DNA from: Streptomyces violaceorubidus
GTDB lineage: Bacteria; Actinomycetota; Actinomycetes; Streptomycetales; Streptomycetaceae
DNA length: 64,000 bases
Reading direction: 5' to 3'
Assembly: GCF_000717995.1 (NCBI RefSeq)
Contig: NZ_JODM01000010.1
Coordinates: forward strand, 1-64,000
Positions 8,030 to 16,779 of the stretch are shown here, piece by piece. A program made the translations under genes and the position numbers. How positions within the stretch are numbered: position 1 is the stretch's first letter; every line of letters starts with the position of its first letter. The notes below the pieces were generated by a model. It was not told where the DNA came from, searched no databases, and saw nothing but the letters and a program-made list of their open reading frames with translations.

Positions 8030-8712
8030 CGACCAGCAGCGACGGCCCTGTGATCCGCGTGCTGATCGCCGACGACCAGCAGATGGTCCGGCAGGGCTTC
8101 ACCGTGCTGCTCAACACCCAGCCCGACATCGAGGTGATCGGGCAGGCGGTGGACGGCCTGGACGCGGTGGCCAAGGTCGCCGAGCTGGCCCCGGACGTCG
8201 TCCTGATGGACATCAGGATGCCCGAGCTGGGCGGTATCGAGGCCACCCGGCGCATCACCGGAGCCACTCCGGACATCAGGGTGCTGGTGCTGACCACCTT
8301 CGACCTCGACGAGTACGTGTACGAGGCACTGCGGGCGGGGGCCTCCGGGTTCCTGCTGAAGGACGCGTCGGCCGACCAGCTCGCCGAGGCGGTCCGGGTG
8401 GTGGCCGCCGGTGACGCCCTGCTCGCGCCGGGGATCACCCGACGGCTGATCAAGGAGTTCTCCCGGCTGGACGACCGCCCGCGCGCCCCGCTCAAGGTTC
8501 GCGTCGGCGAGCTGACCGAGCGGGAGACGGAGGTGCTCGCACTGATCGCGCAGGGCCTGTGGAACGCGGAGATCGCCCAGCGTCTGGTGGTCGCCGAGCA
8601 GACGGTGAAGACCCATGTGGGCAGGATCCTGGTGAAGCTGGGTCTCAGGGACCGTACGCAGGCGGCGGTGTTCGCGTACGAGTCGGGGCTGGTGCGCCCG
8701 GCGGGGTACTGA
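8026..8712 (+). CDS. LuxR/NarL-family response regulator
   Basis: Partner of the kinase just upstream (ATGA overlap). The 228 residues hold a receiver domain with acidic pair ADDQ near residue 15, phosphoacceptor Asp62 in VVLMDIRMPE, the TTFDLDEYVYEAL block and Lys in FLLKDAS. A C-terminal GerE/LuxR helix-turn-helix follows (LTERETEVLALIAQGLWNAEIAQRL...TVKTHVGRILVKLGLRDRTQA). It should bind DNA as a dimer when phosphorylated. The 14-mer repeated at 4008 and 8750 is the best candidate target in the window. It is closely paralogous to the regulator at 10173. Confidence 0.93.
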   Translation: MTTSSDGPVIRVLIADDQQMVRQGFTVLLNTQPDIEVIGQAVDGLDAVAKVAELAPDVVLMDIRMPELGGIEATRRITGATPDIRVLVLTTFDLDEYVYEALRAGASGFLLKDASADQLAEAVRVVAAGDALLAPGITRRLIKEFSRLDDRPRAPLKVRVGELTERETEVLALIAQGLWNAEIAQRLVVAEQTVKTHVGRILVKLGLRDRTQAAVFAYESGLVRPAGY

Positions 8713-8749
8713 GCACCGGAGCAGGCGTCCGGCCCGTCGTCCCTGCCTC

Positions 8750-8805
8750 CGTAGTACCTGAGACGGAGGCCCCAGGACCCCCCTCACAGGTGACGACGTC
8801 GTACC
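8750..8805 (+). promoter_or_regulatory. candidate operator CGTAGTACCTGAGA, second copy
   Basis: The 14-mer CGTAGTACCTGAGA at 8750-8763 repeats the one at 4008-4021. CAGGTGA (8787-8793) and CGTCGTACC (8797-8805) also recur near both sites. The 14-mer ends 54 bases before TACCGT (8817-8822), the same spacing as in the first operon. It lies in the 117-base gap between two two-component operons. Confidence 0.5.
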
Positions 8806-8816
8806 TCCGCTGCGCC

Positions 8817-8822
8817 TACCGT
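8817..8822 (+). promoter_or_regulatory. candidate -10 box giving a leaderless kinase mRNA
   Basis: TACCGT matches TAnnnT and is followed after seven bases by the GTG start at 8830. No ribosome binding site precedes that GTG, so a leaderless transcript starting at or next to the G of GTG is likely. Confidence 0.45.
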
Positions 8823-8829
8823 TGCCAAC

Positions 8830-10176
8830 GTGACCGAGACGACCCAGATGCGGACGCCGCCCCGCGAGGGAGGCGATTCGCGCAGCCCCGAGTACCGGCT
8901 GGCGATGAACGCCCTGAGCGGCCTGCGCGAGGACCTGTTCCACGACGCCTTCGCCTACCGACCGCTGTCCCGCACCGACGTCGACGGCCCGCTGGCCCGC
9001 CGCCTGCCGGCCAGGCTGAAGCCCCACGCGGCACGCATCCCGCACGCCGTGGTGGCAGCCCTGGCGCTCCTGTGCTTCTACGCCGGGACGGTCGACGGCA
9101 GGACCGACGGTCCGCTGACCCTGCTGAGCGGGCTGGTGTGCGCGGTTCCGGTGCTGGCCACACTGGTCCGGCCCGTCGGTGCCTTCTGGATGTCCATGGC
9201 GGCGACCCCGGTGGTCGCGCTGCTCAGCAGCAGCTGGGGGGACTGGCCGTGGCTGCCCGGCGCGTTCCTGTGCCACACGGTGGTCCTGGTGATCGTGGCG
9301 ATACGCACCCGGCCCCGGACGGCCGCGTACATGTGGGCCCTGACCGCGGCGTACGGATTCCTCAACGAGTCCTTCTGGGGCGCCGGTCACTACGGCAGCA
9401 ATTCCACCCCGCTGCTGGTCCTCACCGCCTTCGCCCTGCTCCTGATATCGGTCTGGCACATCCGGCGCGACGCCCGGCAGCAGGTGACCGCCGAGCAGAC
9501 GGTCACCGCGCACGAGCGGTCCCGGCGGACGCTGCTGGAGGAGCGCACCACCATCGCCCGCGAGCTGCACGACGTGGTGGCGCACCACATGTCGGTGGTG
9601 GCCATCCAGGCGGAGGCCGCGCCCTACCGGGTGGAGAATCCGCCGGAGGAGCTGGAACGGGCCTTCGCCACCATCCGGGAGAACGCGGTGGCGGCCCTCA
9701 CCGAGCTGCGCCGTGTCCTGGGCGTCGTCCGCGCCGAGGACTACGAGGCCCCGGACGCCCCGCAGCCGACCCTCGGCGACCTGGACGCCCTGCTCGCCAA
9801 CGTCAGCGACGCGGGCCTGGCCGTGGACAAGGCGGTGACCGGCGCGGTGCGGGAGCTCCCGCCCGGGGTGGAGCTGTCGGCGTACCGGATCGTGCAGGAG
9901 GCGCTGAGCAACACCCTGCGGCACGCGCCCGGCGCGACGGCCCGCGTCGAGGTCTCCTACGTCCTGGGCGGCCTGGGCCTGCGCGTGGTCAACACCGCCG
10001 TCCCGTCGAACACTCTGGTCAAGGCGTCGCCCGGCGCCGGGCACGGCATCACCGGCATGCGCGAACGCGTCTCGATGCTGAACGGCGAGATGACGGCGGG
10101 CCCGACGGACGACGGGGGATACGAGGTGGCGGTGTTCCTGCCGGTCGCCGCCGACCGGACCGAAGGTGAAGCATGA
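8830..10176 (+). CDS. sensor histidine kinase (NarL/DesK type)
   Basis: The 448-residue kinase is a paralogue of the one at 6314 but has no repeat tail. It has a cytoplasmic N-terminal stretch of about 70 residues, six predicted membrane helices (residues 75-210), the HisKA_3 phosphoacceptor at His247 in IARELHDVVAHHMSVV, then SAYRIVQEALSNTLRHAP and GHGITGMRERVSML in the ATPase domain. The GTG start has no Shine-Dalgarno; see the leaderless promoter upstream. Its stop overlaps the next regulator (ATGA). The two kinase/regulator pairs look like a tandem duplication and could cross-talk. Confidence 0.92.
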   Translation: MTETTQMRTPPREGGDSRSPEYRLAMNALSGLREDLFHDAFAYRPLSRTDVDGPLARRLPARLKPHAARIPHAVVAALALLCFYAGTVDGRTDGPLTLLSGLVCAVPVLATLVRPVGAFWMSMAATPVVALLSSSWGDWPWLPGAFLCHTVVLVIVAIRTRPRTAAYMWALTAAYGFLNESFWGAGHYGSNSTPLLVLTAFALLLISVWHIRRDARQQVTAEQTVTAHERSRRTLLEERTTIARELHDVVAHHMSVVAIQAEAAPYRVENPPEELERAFATIRENAVAALTELRRVLGVVRAEDYEAPDAPQPTLGDLDALLANVSDAGLAVDKAVTGAVRELPPGVELSAYRIVQEALSNTLRHAPGATARVEVSYVLGGLGLRVVNTAVPSNTLVKASPGAGHGITGMRERVSMLNGEMTAGPTDDGGYEVAVFLPVAADRTEGEA

Positions 10177-10847
10177 CCGACCGCACGATCCGCGTACTGA
10201 TCGCGGACGACCAGATGATGGTGCGCGAGGGCTTCTCGGTCCTGTTGAACGCGATGCCGGACATCGAGGTCGTCGGCGAGGCGGTCAACGGCAGGGAGGC
10301 GGTGGCGAAGGTCCGCGAGCTGGCCCCGGACGTCGTCCTGATGGACATCCGCATGCCGGAGCTGAACGGCATCGAGGCGACGCGGGAGATCGTCGCGGCG
10401 GACGGCACCTCGAAGGTGCTGGTCCTCACCACCTTCGACCTCGACGAGTACGTGTACCAGGCGCTGCGCGCGGGCGCGTCCGGGTTCCTCCTCAAGGACG
10501 CCTCGGCCCGTCAGCTCGCGGACGGCGTCCGGGTGGTCGCGTCCGGCGAGGCGCTCCTCGCCCCCTCGGTCACCAAGCGGCTGATCACCGAGTTCTCCAA
10601 GCTCTCCGACACCCCGCGCCTGATGTCCTCGGCACGGGCGGCCTACGGCGACCTGACCGAACGCGAGACGGAGGTGCTGGTCCTGATCGCGCAGGGCCTG
10701 TCCAACTCGGAGATCGCCGAGCGCCTGGTGGTCGCCGAGTCGACGATCAAGACCCACGTCAGCCGCATCCTGGTGAAGCTGGGCCTGCGCGACCGTACCC
10801 AGGCGGCGGTCTTCGCCTACGAAGCGCGGTTGGTGACCCCGGGCTGA
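10173..10847 (+). CDS. LuxR/NarL-family response regulator
   Basis: The 224-residue partner of the kinase at 8830. The receiver domain has ADDQ near residue 12, phosphoacceptor Asp58 in VVLMDIRMPELNG and TTFDLDEYVYQALRAGASGFLLKDAS. The LuxR helix-turn-helix is LTERETEVLVLIAQGLSNSEIAERL...STIKTHVSRILVKLGLRDRTQA. Its DNA-recognition helix differs from the paralogue at 8026 only at a few positions, so the two regulators may bind similar sites. Its 3' end faces, and slightly overlaps, the decayed minus-strand gene that follows. Confidence 0.93.
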   Translation: MTDRTIRVLIADDQMMVREGFSVLLNAMPDIEVVGEAVNGREAVAKVRELAPDVVLMDIRMPELNGIEATREIVAADGTSKVLVLTTFDLDEYVYQALRAGASGFLLKDASARQLADGVRVVASGEALLAPSVTKRLITEFSKLSDTPRLMSSARAAYGDLTERETEVLVLIAQGLSNSEIAERLVVAESTIKTHVSRILVKLGLRDRTQAAVFAYEARLVTPG

Positions 10848-11052
10848 GAGGCACCGACCTCGCACCATACGTACGTGCCCCGGTTGCCGAACCGGGAGAG
10901 CGGCTGCCAGCCCCACAGGTGTTCCGCGAGGTCGACGAGGCGGATCAGTCCGTGCATGGTGAGGATCAGGCGCAGGGTGCGCCGACTGACGGTGACCGCG
11001 CGCGGTCGTTGGGGATGTACAGGGAGTACTCCCAGGACTCGTCTTCGGGCAT
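10845..11052 (-). pseudogene. broken ATP-binding (anti-sigma-like HATPase) protein
   Basis: The minus strand from 11052 encodes MPEDESWEYSLYIPND, then loses the frame and resumes in another frame with PRAVTVSRRTLRLILTMHG and LIRLVDLAE. It jumps directly to HLWGWQPLSRFGNRGTYVWCEVGA. These are the N-terminus and C-terminus of the streptomycete RsbW-like ATP-binding proteins of about 140 residues. The whole ATP-binding core between (N-box to G-box) is missing, and one base is lost after the Asn-Asp codons. It is therefore a remnant with a frameshift plus an internal deletion. Such proteins normally sit beside an XRE regulator and a DUF397 gene, and remnants of both follow here. Confidence 0.75.
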
Positions 11053-11169
11053 GCGTCGACTCCGTTCGGGAGGGGGCGAGGTGAGAGAGGGGGCGGCCTC
11101 CGGGCGGTGTCCATGCCGCAACCGTCATGGCAGGACGGTGCGGTGCGCTTCCGGTGCCCCGGGGTTCCG

Positions 11170-11349
11170 CAGTGTCTGCGTCGCGTCACCGACGGTATTT
11201 CGAGGGCGACAACCCCACCCCGTATGAAGCCATCGTCCACGAGGTCTCGGCTGGATCAACTAAGGGCGCTGATCCGTAGGGTGGAGAGTGGGGCGCTGCA
11301 ACCCGCCGCGTCCCGCGACCTCATCCACCGCGTGGCGAAGGAACTGTAA
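11170..11349 (+). pseudogene. remnant of XRE/DUF5753 regulator
   Basis: A frame starting near 11181 reads SRHRRYFEGDNPTPYEAIVHE, typical of the DUF5753 domain of streptomycete XRE regulators, then stops at a TAG near 11278. A different frame carries the family C-terminus (LDQLRAL...SRDLIHRVAKEL) and ends with TAA overlapping the DUF397 ATG. The helix-turn-helix and most of the middle are gone. The fragments fit the usual regulator-DUF397 gene pair after large deletions. Confidence 0.6.
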
Positions 11350-11528
11350 TGAACTGGCGCAAGTCCACGTACTCCGATGGCGGCGAAGGCGACACCTGCG
11401 TCGAGATAGCGGAGTCGGTCACCCACATGGCCATCCGCGACTCGAAGGCCCCCACCCGCGCCTCCCTCTTGGTCCCCGTGGTTTCCTTCGCCGCCTTCAT
11501 CGAGGGCATCAAGCGGCGCTCCCGGTGA
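11349..11528 (+). CDS. DUF397 family small protein
   Basis: A 59-residue protein of the streptomycete DUF397 family: MNWRKSTYSDGGEGDTCVEIAE, then MAIRDSKAP and FAAFIEGIKR. DUF397 proteins are small partners of XRE/DUF5753 regulators (BldB/WhiJ-type systems) and are thought to modulate them. Here the reading frame is intact, but the regulator upstream has decayed. Its ATG overlaps the TAA of that remnant, so coupling has probably been lost and the gene may be an orphan on its way out. Confidence 0.85.
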   Translation: MNWRKSTYSDGGEGDTCVEIAESVTHMAIRDSKAPTRASLLVPVVSFAAFIEGIKRRSR

Positions 11529-11571
11529 TGAGGGCTTCCGCCCGGGGCTCCTCGTTTCCTATGGTCCGTCC

Positions 11572-12801
11572 ATGACGGCTGCATCCGATGAATCCGCCCT
11601 GGCGTTCGACCCGTGGGACCCCGCCTTCGTCGACGACCCGTACCCCGCCTTCGCCGAGCTGCGGGCCCGGGGACGGGTGCTCTACTACGAGCCGAGCGAC
11701 CAGTGGCTGGTCCCGCACCACGCGGACGTCTCGGCGCTGCTGCGCGACCGCCGGCTCGGCCGGACCTACCAGCACCGTTTCACGCACGAGGACTTCGGCC
11801 GCACCCCGCCCCCGCCGGAGCAGGAGCCCTTCCACACGCTCAACGACCACGGCATGCTCGACCTGGAGCCGCCGGACCACACCCGTATCCGGCGGCTGGT
11901 GTCGAAGGCGTTCACCCCGCGCACGGTGGAGCGGCTGAAGCCGTACGTGCACGGGCTGGCGGACGACCTGGTGTCCCGGCTGGTCGCGGCGGGCGGCGGC
12001 GATCTGCTGACCGACGTGGCCGAGCCGCTGCCGGTCGCCGTGATCGCCGAGATGCTGGGCATCCCGGAGTCCGACCGGGCCCCGCTGCGCCCCTGGTCGG
12101 CGGACATCTGCGGGATGTACGAGCTGAACCCGTCCGAGGAGACGGCGGCGAGGGCGGTCCGCGCCTCGCTCGACTTCTCGGACTATCTGCGCGCACTGAT
12201 CGCCGCCCGTCGCAAGGAGCCCGGAGACGACCTGATCTCGGGTCTGATCGCGGCGCACGACGAGGACGACGACCGCCTCACCGAACAGGAGATGATCTCG
12301 ACCTGCGTGCTGCTCCTGAACGCCGGTCACGAGGCCACGGTGAACGCCACGGCCAACGGCTGGCTGGCGCTCTTCCGCCACCCCGACCAGCTGGCGGCTC
12401 TGCGCGCCGACCACCGCCTGGTCCCGTCCGCAGTGGAGGAGCTGATGCGCTACGACACCCCGCTCCAGCTCTTCGAACGCTGGGTCCTCGACGAGATCGA
12501 GATCGACGGGACGACCCTCCCGCGCGGCGCGGAGGTGGCGATGCTGTTCGGCTCGGCCAACCACGACCCGGCGGTCTTCACCGACCCGGAACGCCTCGAC
12601 CTCGCCCGCCGGGACAACCCCCACATCTCCTTCAGCGCCGGCATCCACTACTGCATCGGCGCCCCGCTGGCCCGCATCGAACTGGCGGCGTCCATGACGT
12701 CCCTGCTGAAGTGGGCCCCGACGCTGCGCCTGGCGGCGGAACCGGAACGCAGGCCGAACTTCGTGATGCGCGGTCTGACGGGGCTACGCGTGGAACTGTG
12801 A
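11572..12801 (+). CDS. cytochrome P450
   Basis: A 409-residue soluble bacterial class I P450. The I-helix reads LLLNAGHEATVNATANG, the ExxR motif is EELMRY, and the haem-binding loop FSAGIHYCIGAPLAR places the thiolate ligand at Cys361. Length and motifs suggest a CYP107-like family member, but substrate and subfamily cannot be read from sequence alone. No ferredoxin or reductase gene is adjacent. The ATG at 11572 has only a weak upstream purine stretch. The 3' end overlaps a convergent small gene by 18 bases. Confidence 0.92.
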   Translation: MTAASDESALAFDPWDPAFVDDPYPAFAELRARGRVLYYEPSDQWLVPHHADVSALLRDRRLGRTYQHRFTHEDFGRTPPPPEQEPFHTLNDHGMLDLEPPDHTRIRRLVSKAFTPRTVERLKPYVHGLADDLVSRLVAAGGGDLLTDVAEPLPVAVIAEMLGIPESDRAPLRPWSADICGMYELNPSEETAARAVRASLDFSDYLRALIAARRKEPGDDLISGLIAAHDEDDDRLTEQEMISTCVLLLNAGHEATVNATANGWLALFRHPDQLAALRADHRLVPSAVEELMRYDTPLQLFERWVLDEIEIDGTTLPRGAEVAMLFGSANHDPAVFTDPERLDLARRDNPHISFSAGIHYCIGAPLARIELAASMTSLLKWAPTLRLAAEPERRPNFVMRGLTGLRVEL

Positions 12802-13050
12802 CGAGCCGGGCCGTCCGCGCCGCCCCAGCAGCCAGGCGCCGAGCCCCCAGAGCACGGCGGGCACGACGGCCCCGGCGAGGAAGACGAGCGGCAGCTCGGT
12901 GAGCACGGCGCCGAAGTCCTGCCCGTTGTTCTCGAACCCGTTGCCGAGGTGCCGCTGGGTCCGTGCGGTCTGCCCCCACACGACCACCGCGCCCACGGCC
13001 CCGGCCAACGAGACCGCACAGCCACCACCCGCCACCGCGTCACGACCCAT
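12784..13050 (-). CDS. small two-helix membrane protein
   Basis: An 88-residue hypothetical protein beginning MGRDAVAGGGCAVSLAG. It has two hydrophobic segments (about residues 8-25 and 55-75), separated by a polar loop HLGNGFENNGQDFGAV, and ends WLLGRRGRPGSSQFHA. The family is not recognised. The start was placed at 13050 because upstream extension reads as a shadow of the Uma2 remnant. The gene ends inside the convergent P450 gene. Confidence 0.55.
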   Translation of the reverse strand: MGRDAVAGGGCAVSLAGAVGAVVVWGQTARTQRHLGNGFENNGQDFGAVLTELPLVFLAGAVVPAVLWGLGAWLLGRRGRPGSSQFHA

Positions 13051-13104
13051 ACCTGCCCCGACGCTCCCACCCGCCCGGCCGGTTTCACCTCGGCCCGTCA
13101 GGTC

Positions 13105-13377
13105 CCGCCGCCGCAGTCCGTCGCCGAGCCGACTTCTCCCGCCACCCGGAACAACGACCTGACCGAGAAGGTGAAGGTCCACGGCCGCGCCGGCGTCCCC
13201 GTCCACCTGATCCGCGACATCCTCGACATGCAGGAGGAGCAGGCCACAGTCCTGTGGACGCCGTCCGCCAAGGGATTCTAGTCGCGCACCACCCTGCCGT
13301 TCGGTGAGAAGCTCCCGATCCCCGCCCCGTTCGACTGCCTGCTGGACACCGCCGGTTTCAGGGCGCCCCGACCGGAC
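13105..13377 (+). pseudogene. 3' remnant of a Uma2-family (DUF820) nuclease
   Basis: A frame reads VAEPTSPATRNNDLTEKV, then VHGRAGVPVHLIRDILDMQ, then EEQATVLWTPSAKGF. It meets an in-frame TAG at 13279-13281 and continues past it as SRTTLPFGEKLPIPAPFDC and LLDTAGFRAP. This is the C-terminal half of the PD-(D/E)XK-fold Uma2 family, which is hugely expanded in streptomycetes. The N-terminal half is absent. CAG to TAG at 13279 is the likely nonsense mutation, and the natural stop is also lost. Confidence 0.75.
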
Positions 13378-14307
13378 CTACCCCGCCGGCAGCGTCAGCC
13401 CCCACGCGCCCTCGCGCGCCACCCACGTCCGCGTGCCCACCGGCCCGCACAGCACCGCGTCGGCCCGGTAGCGGAAGTGCGCCCCCGACACGGTCACCGT
13501 CCGCCCGCTCGCCGTCAGCGGCGCGGCCTGCGCGCCCACCGACAGCGGCCGCACCTCCACCACGGCCACCCCTCCGGCGCCCGGCAGCACGGTCACCGCC
13601 TCCACGGGCTGGTCCAGGTCCACCAGCGTCGTCCCGTCGACCTCCACCCGCAGCCGCGCCGGACCGGCCGCGCCCGGCGGGACGGCCGTCCGGGCCGGAC
13701 GCGTGGCCGCCAGCGTCCGGACCAGCGACTGACAGGTCCGCAGCCAGGGACGGACCGGCCCCGGCCCGCCCGAGCCCGTCCCGAATCCGGACCCCGCGCC
13801 CGGCTCCGCGTGCTCCCGCGTCGGCACCGGTACGGGCGCGGGCGGAATCCCCACCGCCCCCAGCACCACCCCGTCGCTGTCGTCGACGAGCAGGTCCAGC
13901 CGCCGTTCCGCGCCGTCGAGCACGGCCCGCGCCGCCGCCACCGCTCCCGTCGGCAGCCCGAGGGAGCGGGCGAGACCGAGCGCCGACCCCACCGGCACCA
14001 CCGACAGCGCGCAGCCCGCCAGCTCCCGCCGCCGGTGCAGCAGGGCCACGGTCCGCAGCAGCGCGCTGTCGTCGCCGACCACCACCGGCCGCCGCGAACC
14101 GCGCCGACCGAGCACCCGGGCGAACTCCTCCGGGCCGTCCGGCAGGCACACCTTGGTGTGCGCCGCGCCCGCGCTGAGCACGTCTTTCGCGATCCTGACC
14201 GACTCCCCGTCCATCCGTCGGGCGACCGGATCGACGACCACCAGAAGCGAAACGGACCTCGCGGAAGAGTTCGCGGAAGAGCTCGCGGAAGTCGCCACCT
14301 CGGCCAT
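13378..14307 (-). CDS. diacylglycerol/lipid kinase-like protein
   Basis: The 309-residue protein has the layout of the DAGK catalytic family: [14 protein letters not shown] near residue 25, a [19 protein letters not shown] block where the family normally shows a GGDGT motif, and [18 protein letters not shown] in place of the usual PxGTxNDxAR loop. Because both signature loops are degenerate, kinase activity is doubtful. It may be a regulatory or non-catalytic member. The ATG at 14307 follows GAGGAAGCGAGG, and a longer frame start at 14502 runs back over the purA promoter and is rejected. Divergent from purA, with a 185-base shared promoter region. Confidence 0.65.
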   Translation of the reverse strand: MAEVATSASSSANSSARSVSLLVVVDPVARRMDGESVRIAKDVLSAGAAHTKVCLPDGPEEFARVLGRRGSRRPVVVGDDSALLRTVALLHRRRELAGCALSVVPVGSALGLARSLGLPTGAVAAARAVLDGAERRLDLLVDDSDGVVLGAVGIPPAPVPVPTREHAEPGAGSGFGTGSGGPGPVRPWLRTCQSLVRTLAATRPARTAVPPGAAGPARLRVEVDGTTLVDLDQPVEAVTVLPGAGGVAVVEVRPLSVGAQAAPLTASGRTVTVSGAHFRYRADAVLCGPVGTRTWVAREGAWGLTLPAG

Positions 14308-14492
14308 GCCTCGCTTCCTCGGGTAGCATCTTTGTGCAAGAGCCCCTTGCGCTGTTGCGCCAGGGGCTTCGTCTATTCCGGGGCACCCGGTCCGACGGTT
14401 GGCGGCCAACGACGGTCGCGGTGTACGTGGCGGAAACCCGTCGCATACGCCCTCGACCATGGACATGCCCCGCCCGGAAGGGGTGTACGCGC

Positions 14493-15776
14493 GTGCCCGC
14501 ACTTGTGCTGCTCGGTGCTCAGTGGGGTGACGAAGGCAAGGGAAAGGCGACGGACCTGCTCGGTGGTTCCGTCGACTATGTGGTGCGCTACCAGGGCGGC
14601 AACAACGCCGGCCACACGGTAGTCGTGGGCGACCAGAAGTACGCCCTGCACCTGCTCCCTTCCGGGATTCTCTCCCCCGGCTGCACGCCGGTCATCGGAA
14701 ACGGCGTCGTCGTCGACCCGTCGGTCCTGTTCTCCGAGCTGAGCGGGCTGAACGAGCGCGGCGTCGACACGTCCAAGCTCCTGATCAGCGGCAACGCTCA
14801 CATCATCACGCCGTACAACGTCACCGTCGACAAGGTGACGGAACGCTTCCTCGGCAAGCGCAAGATCGGCACTACCGGGCGCGGCATCGGCCCGACCTAC
14901 GCCGACAAGATCAACCGCGTGGGCATCCGGGTCCAGGACCTCTACGACGAGTCGATCCTCACCCAGAAGGTCGAGGCGGCGCTCGACGTCAAGAACCAGA
15001 TGCTCACCAAGCTCTACAACCGCCGCGCCATCGCCACCGGCCAGGTCGTCGAGGAGCTCCTGGGCTACGCCGACAAGCTCGCCCCGTACGTCGCCGACAC
15101 CGTCCTGGTCCTCAACCAGGCCCTCGACGACGACAAGGTGGTCCTCTTCGAGGGCGGCCAGGGCACGCTCCTGGACATCGACCACGGCACGTACCCCTTC
15201 GTCACCTCGTCGAACCCGACCGCGGGCGGCGCCTGCACCGGCGCCGGCGTGGGCCCGACGAAGATCAGCCGGGTCATCGGCATCCTCAAGGCGTACACGA
15301 CCCGCGTCGGCGCCGGACCCTTCCCGACCGAGCTGTTCGACGAGGACGGCGAGGCCCTGCGCCGCATCGGCGGCGAGCGCGGCGTCACCACCGGCCGCGA
15401 CCGGCGCTGCGGCTGGTTCGACGCGGTGATCGCCCGCTACGCCACCCGCGTCAACGGCCTCACCGACTTCTTCCTCACCAAGCTTGACGTCCTCACCGGC
15501 TGGGAGCAGATCCCGGTCTGCGTGGCCTACGAGATCGACGGCAAGCGCGTCGAGGAGCTGCCGTACTCGCAGTCCGACTTCCACCACGCGAAGCCGGTCT
15601 ACGAGACGCTGCCCGGCTGGAGCGAGGACATCACCAAGGCGAAGTCCTTCTCCGACCTGCCGAAGAACGCCCAGGCGTACGTCAAGGCGCTGGAGGAGAT
15701 GTCCGGCGCCCCGATCTCCGCGATCGGCGTCGGTCCGGGCCGGGACGAGACGATCGAGATCAACTCCTTCCTGTAG
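14493..15776 (+). CDS. purA: adenylosuccinate synthetase
   Basis: Makes adenylosuccinate from IMP, aspartate and GTP, the first committed step to AMP. The 427-residue product is the canonical length. It opens with [20 protein letters not shown] (GTP-binding loop with catalytic Asp) and NNAGHTVV, then has [44 protein letters not shown] and the C-terminal [10 protein letters not shown]. The GTG start lies about ten bases after GGAAGGGG; the in-frame extension upstream is not family-like. Confidence 0.98.
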   Translation: MPALVLLGAQWGDEGKGKATDLLGGSVDYVVRYQGGNNAGHTVVVGDQKYALHLLPSGILSPGCTPVIGNGVVVDPSVLFSELSGLNERGVDTSKLLISGNAHIITPYNVTVDKVTERFLGKRKIGTTGRGIGPTYADKINRVGIRVQDLYDESILTQKVEAALDVKNQMLTKLYNRRAIATGQVVEELLGYADKLAPYVADTVLVLNQALDDDKVVLFEGGQGTLLDIDHGTYPFVTSSNPTAGGACTGAGVGPTKISRVIGILKAYTTRVGAGPFPTELFDEDGEALRRIGGERGVTTGRDRRCGWFDAVIARYATRVNGLTDFFLTKLDVLTGWEQIPVCVAYEIDGKRVEELPYSQSDFHHAKPVYETLPGWSEDITKAKSFSDLPKNAQAYVKALEEMSGAPISAIGVGPGRDETIEINSFL

Positions 15777-15880
15777 GCACCACGCGCGCGCCACGGCCGG
15801 GACCCGCACGGGCCCCGGCCGTCGCCGTCGGGGCGGCGGATACGCTGGCCGGAGCCTCACAGCCATGCGGCGGACGGACA

Positions 15881-15916
15881 GCACGGACAGCACGGACAGC
15901 ACGGACAGCACGGAGC
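15881..15916 (+). repeat. 9-bp GACAGCACG tandem repeat
   Basis: Four consecutive copies of GACAGCACG end just before the ribosome binding site (GGAGCGAGCGG) of the gene at 15926. Changes in copy number would alter the leader but not the protein. Confidence 0.75.
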
Positions 15917-15925
15917 GAGCGGAAC

Positions 15926-16417
15926 ATGCGGAAGCCCACCACCCGGACGTGGATCTGGCTGACCGCGGCGGTCGTCGCCGTGACCGGCGGCGCCTTCTAC
16001 GTCGACGGCCACCGCGTCTCCGCCGCCCCGCACGCCGACGACCCCAAGTGCGACCGGGTGATCTCCCGCCTCCCGGACGACATACCCGGCGCCTCGCGCG
16101 ACTGGGCCCTGGGGAACGCGGTCGCCTCCTGGGGCGGCCAGAAGGCGGTGCTGCGCTGCGGCGCCGAGGAGTTGCAGCCCAACGTCAACCTCTGCGTCAC
16201 CGCCGACGGCGTCGACTGGGTCCTGGACGAGGCCCGGCTCAAGCGCGACGGCGTGAGCGTCCTGCGGACCTACGGCCGCTCACCGGCCGTGGAGTTCACG
16301 TACTCCGGTCCGCGCGAGGAGGTGGGCGGCATCCTCACCGCGCTGGACCCCGCCGTGCAGTGGATCCCGCAGCAGCGCCGGTGCATCGGCCTCGACGACG
16401 CCGCCACCGCCCTGTAG
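15926..16417 (+). CDS. DUF3515-like membrane-anchored protein
   Basis: The 163-residue protein has a single N-terminal hydrophobic segment (residues 9-26, IWLTAAVVAVTGGAFYV) that serves as signal anchor. An extracytoplasmic domain follows with CDRVISRLPDDIPG, ASWGGQKAVLRCG, NLCVTADGVDWVLDE and a final RRCIGLDDAATAL. The cysteine spacing and the AxWG...LRCG pattern resemble the actinobacterial DUF3515 family, whose function is unknown. It follows purA by about 150 bases and probably has its own promoter; the leader holds a 9-bp repeat. Confidence 0.7.
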   Translation: MRKPTTRTWIWLTAAVVAVTGGAFYVDGHRVSAAPHADDPKCDRVISRLPDDIPGASRDWALGNAVASWGGQKAVLRCGAEELQPNVNLCVTADGVDWVLDEARLKRDGVSVLRTYGRSPAVEFTYSGPREEVGGILTALDPAVQWIPQQRRCIGLDDAATAL

Positions 16418-16492
16418 CCCTTCGCCCCTCGCGGCCCTTCGTTCGGCCCCCTCCGCCGGGCGCCGGTGTGCTCCGTGGTGTCGGATCGGGGC

Positions 16493-16693
16493 ATGACCGA
16501 CCGCTACCGCGCCGCTTCCTGCCAGGGCCCGTACGGCGGCGAGAACGGCCCCGACGACTGCGGCGACCCGGTCCGCTTCGAGGTCGCCCGGCACCTGCGG
16601 GAGCCGCTGCGGGTGTGCCCCGTCCATCTGGGACCGTCCCTGCTGCTGGCCGAGGGGGTGCTGTGGCCGCCCCGGATCACGCTGGTGCGCTGA
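16493..16693 (+). CDS. small cysteine-containing protein
   Basis: A 66-residue hypothetical protein (MTDRYRAASCQGPYGGENGPDDCGD, described here in two blocks with LREPLRVCPVHLGPSLLL). Three cysteines and a histidine could bind a metal. No family is recognised. Codon use is typical for the chromosome and a purine-rich stretch (GGATCGGGG) precedes the ATG, so it is probably real. Confidence 0.55.
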   Translation: MTDRYRAASCQGPYGGENGPDDCGDPVRFEVARHLREPLRVCPVHLGPSLLLAEGVLWPPRITLVR

Positions 16694-16779
16694 GCGGCCC
16701 TCGCGGGGGGCCGGTCGCGCCGGATGGTTGACCGGGGGTCCCGCCCTCCAAGGCCGGTGGGCGCGGAAGGAACCGTACG

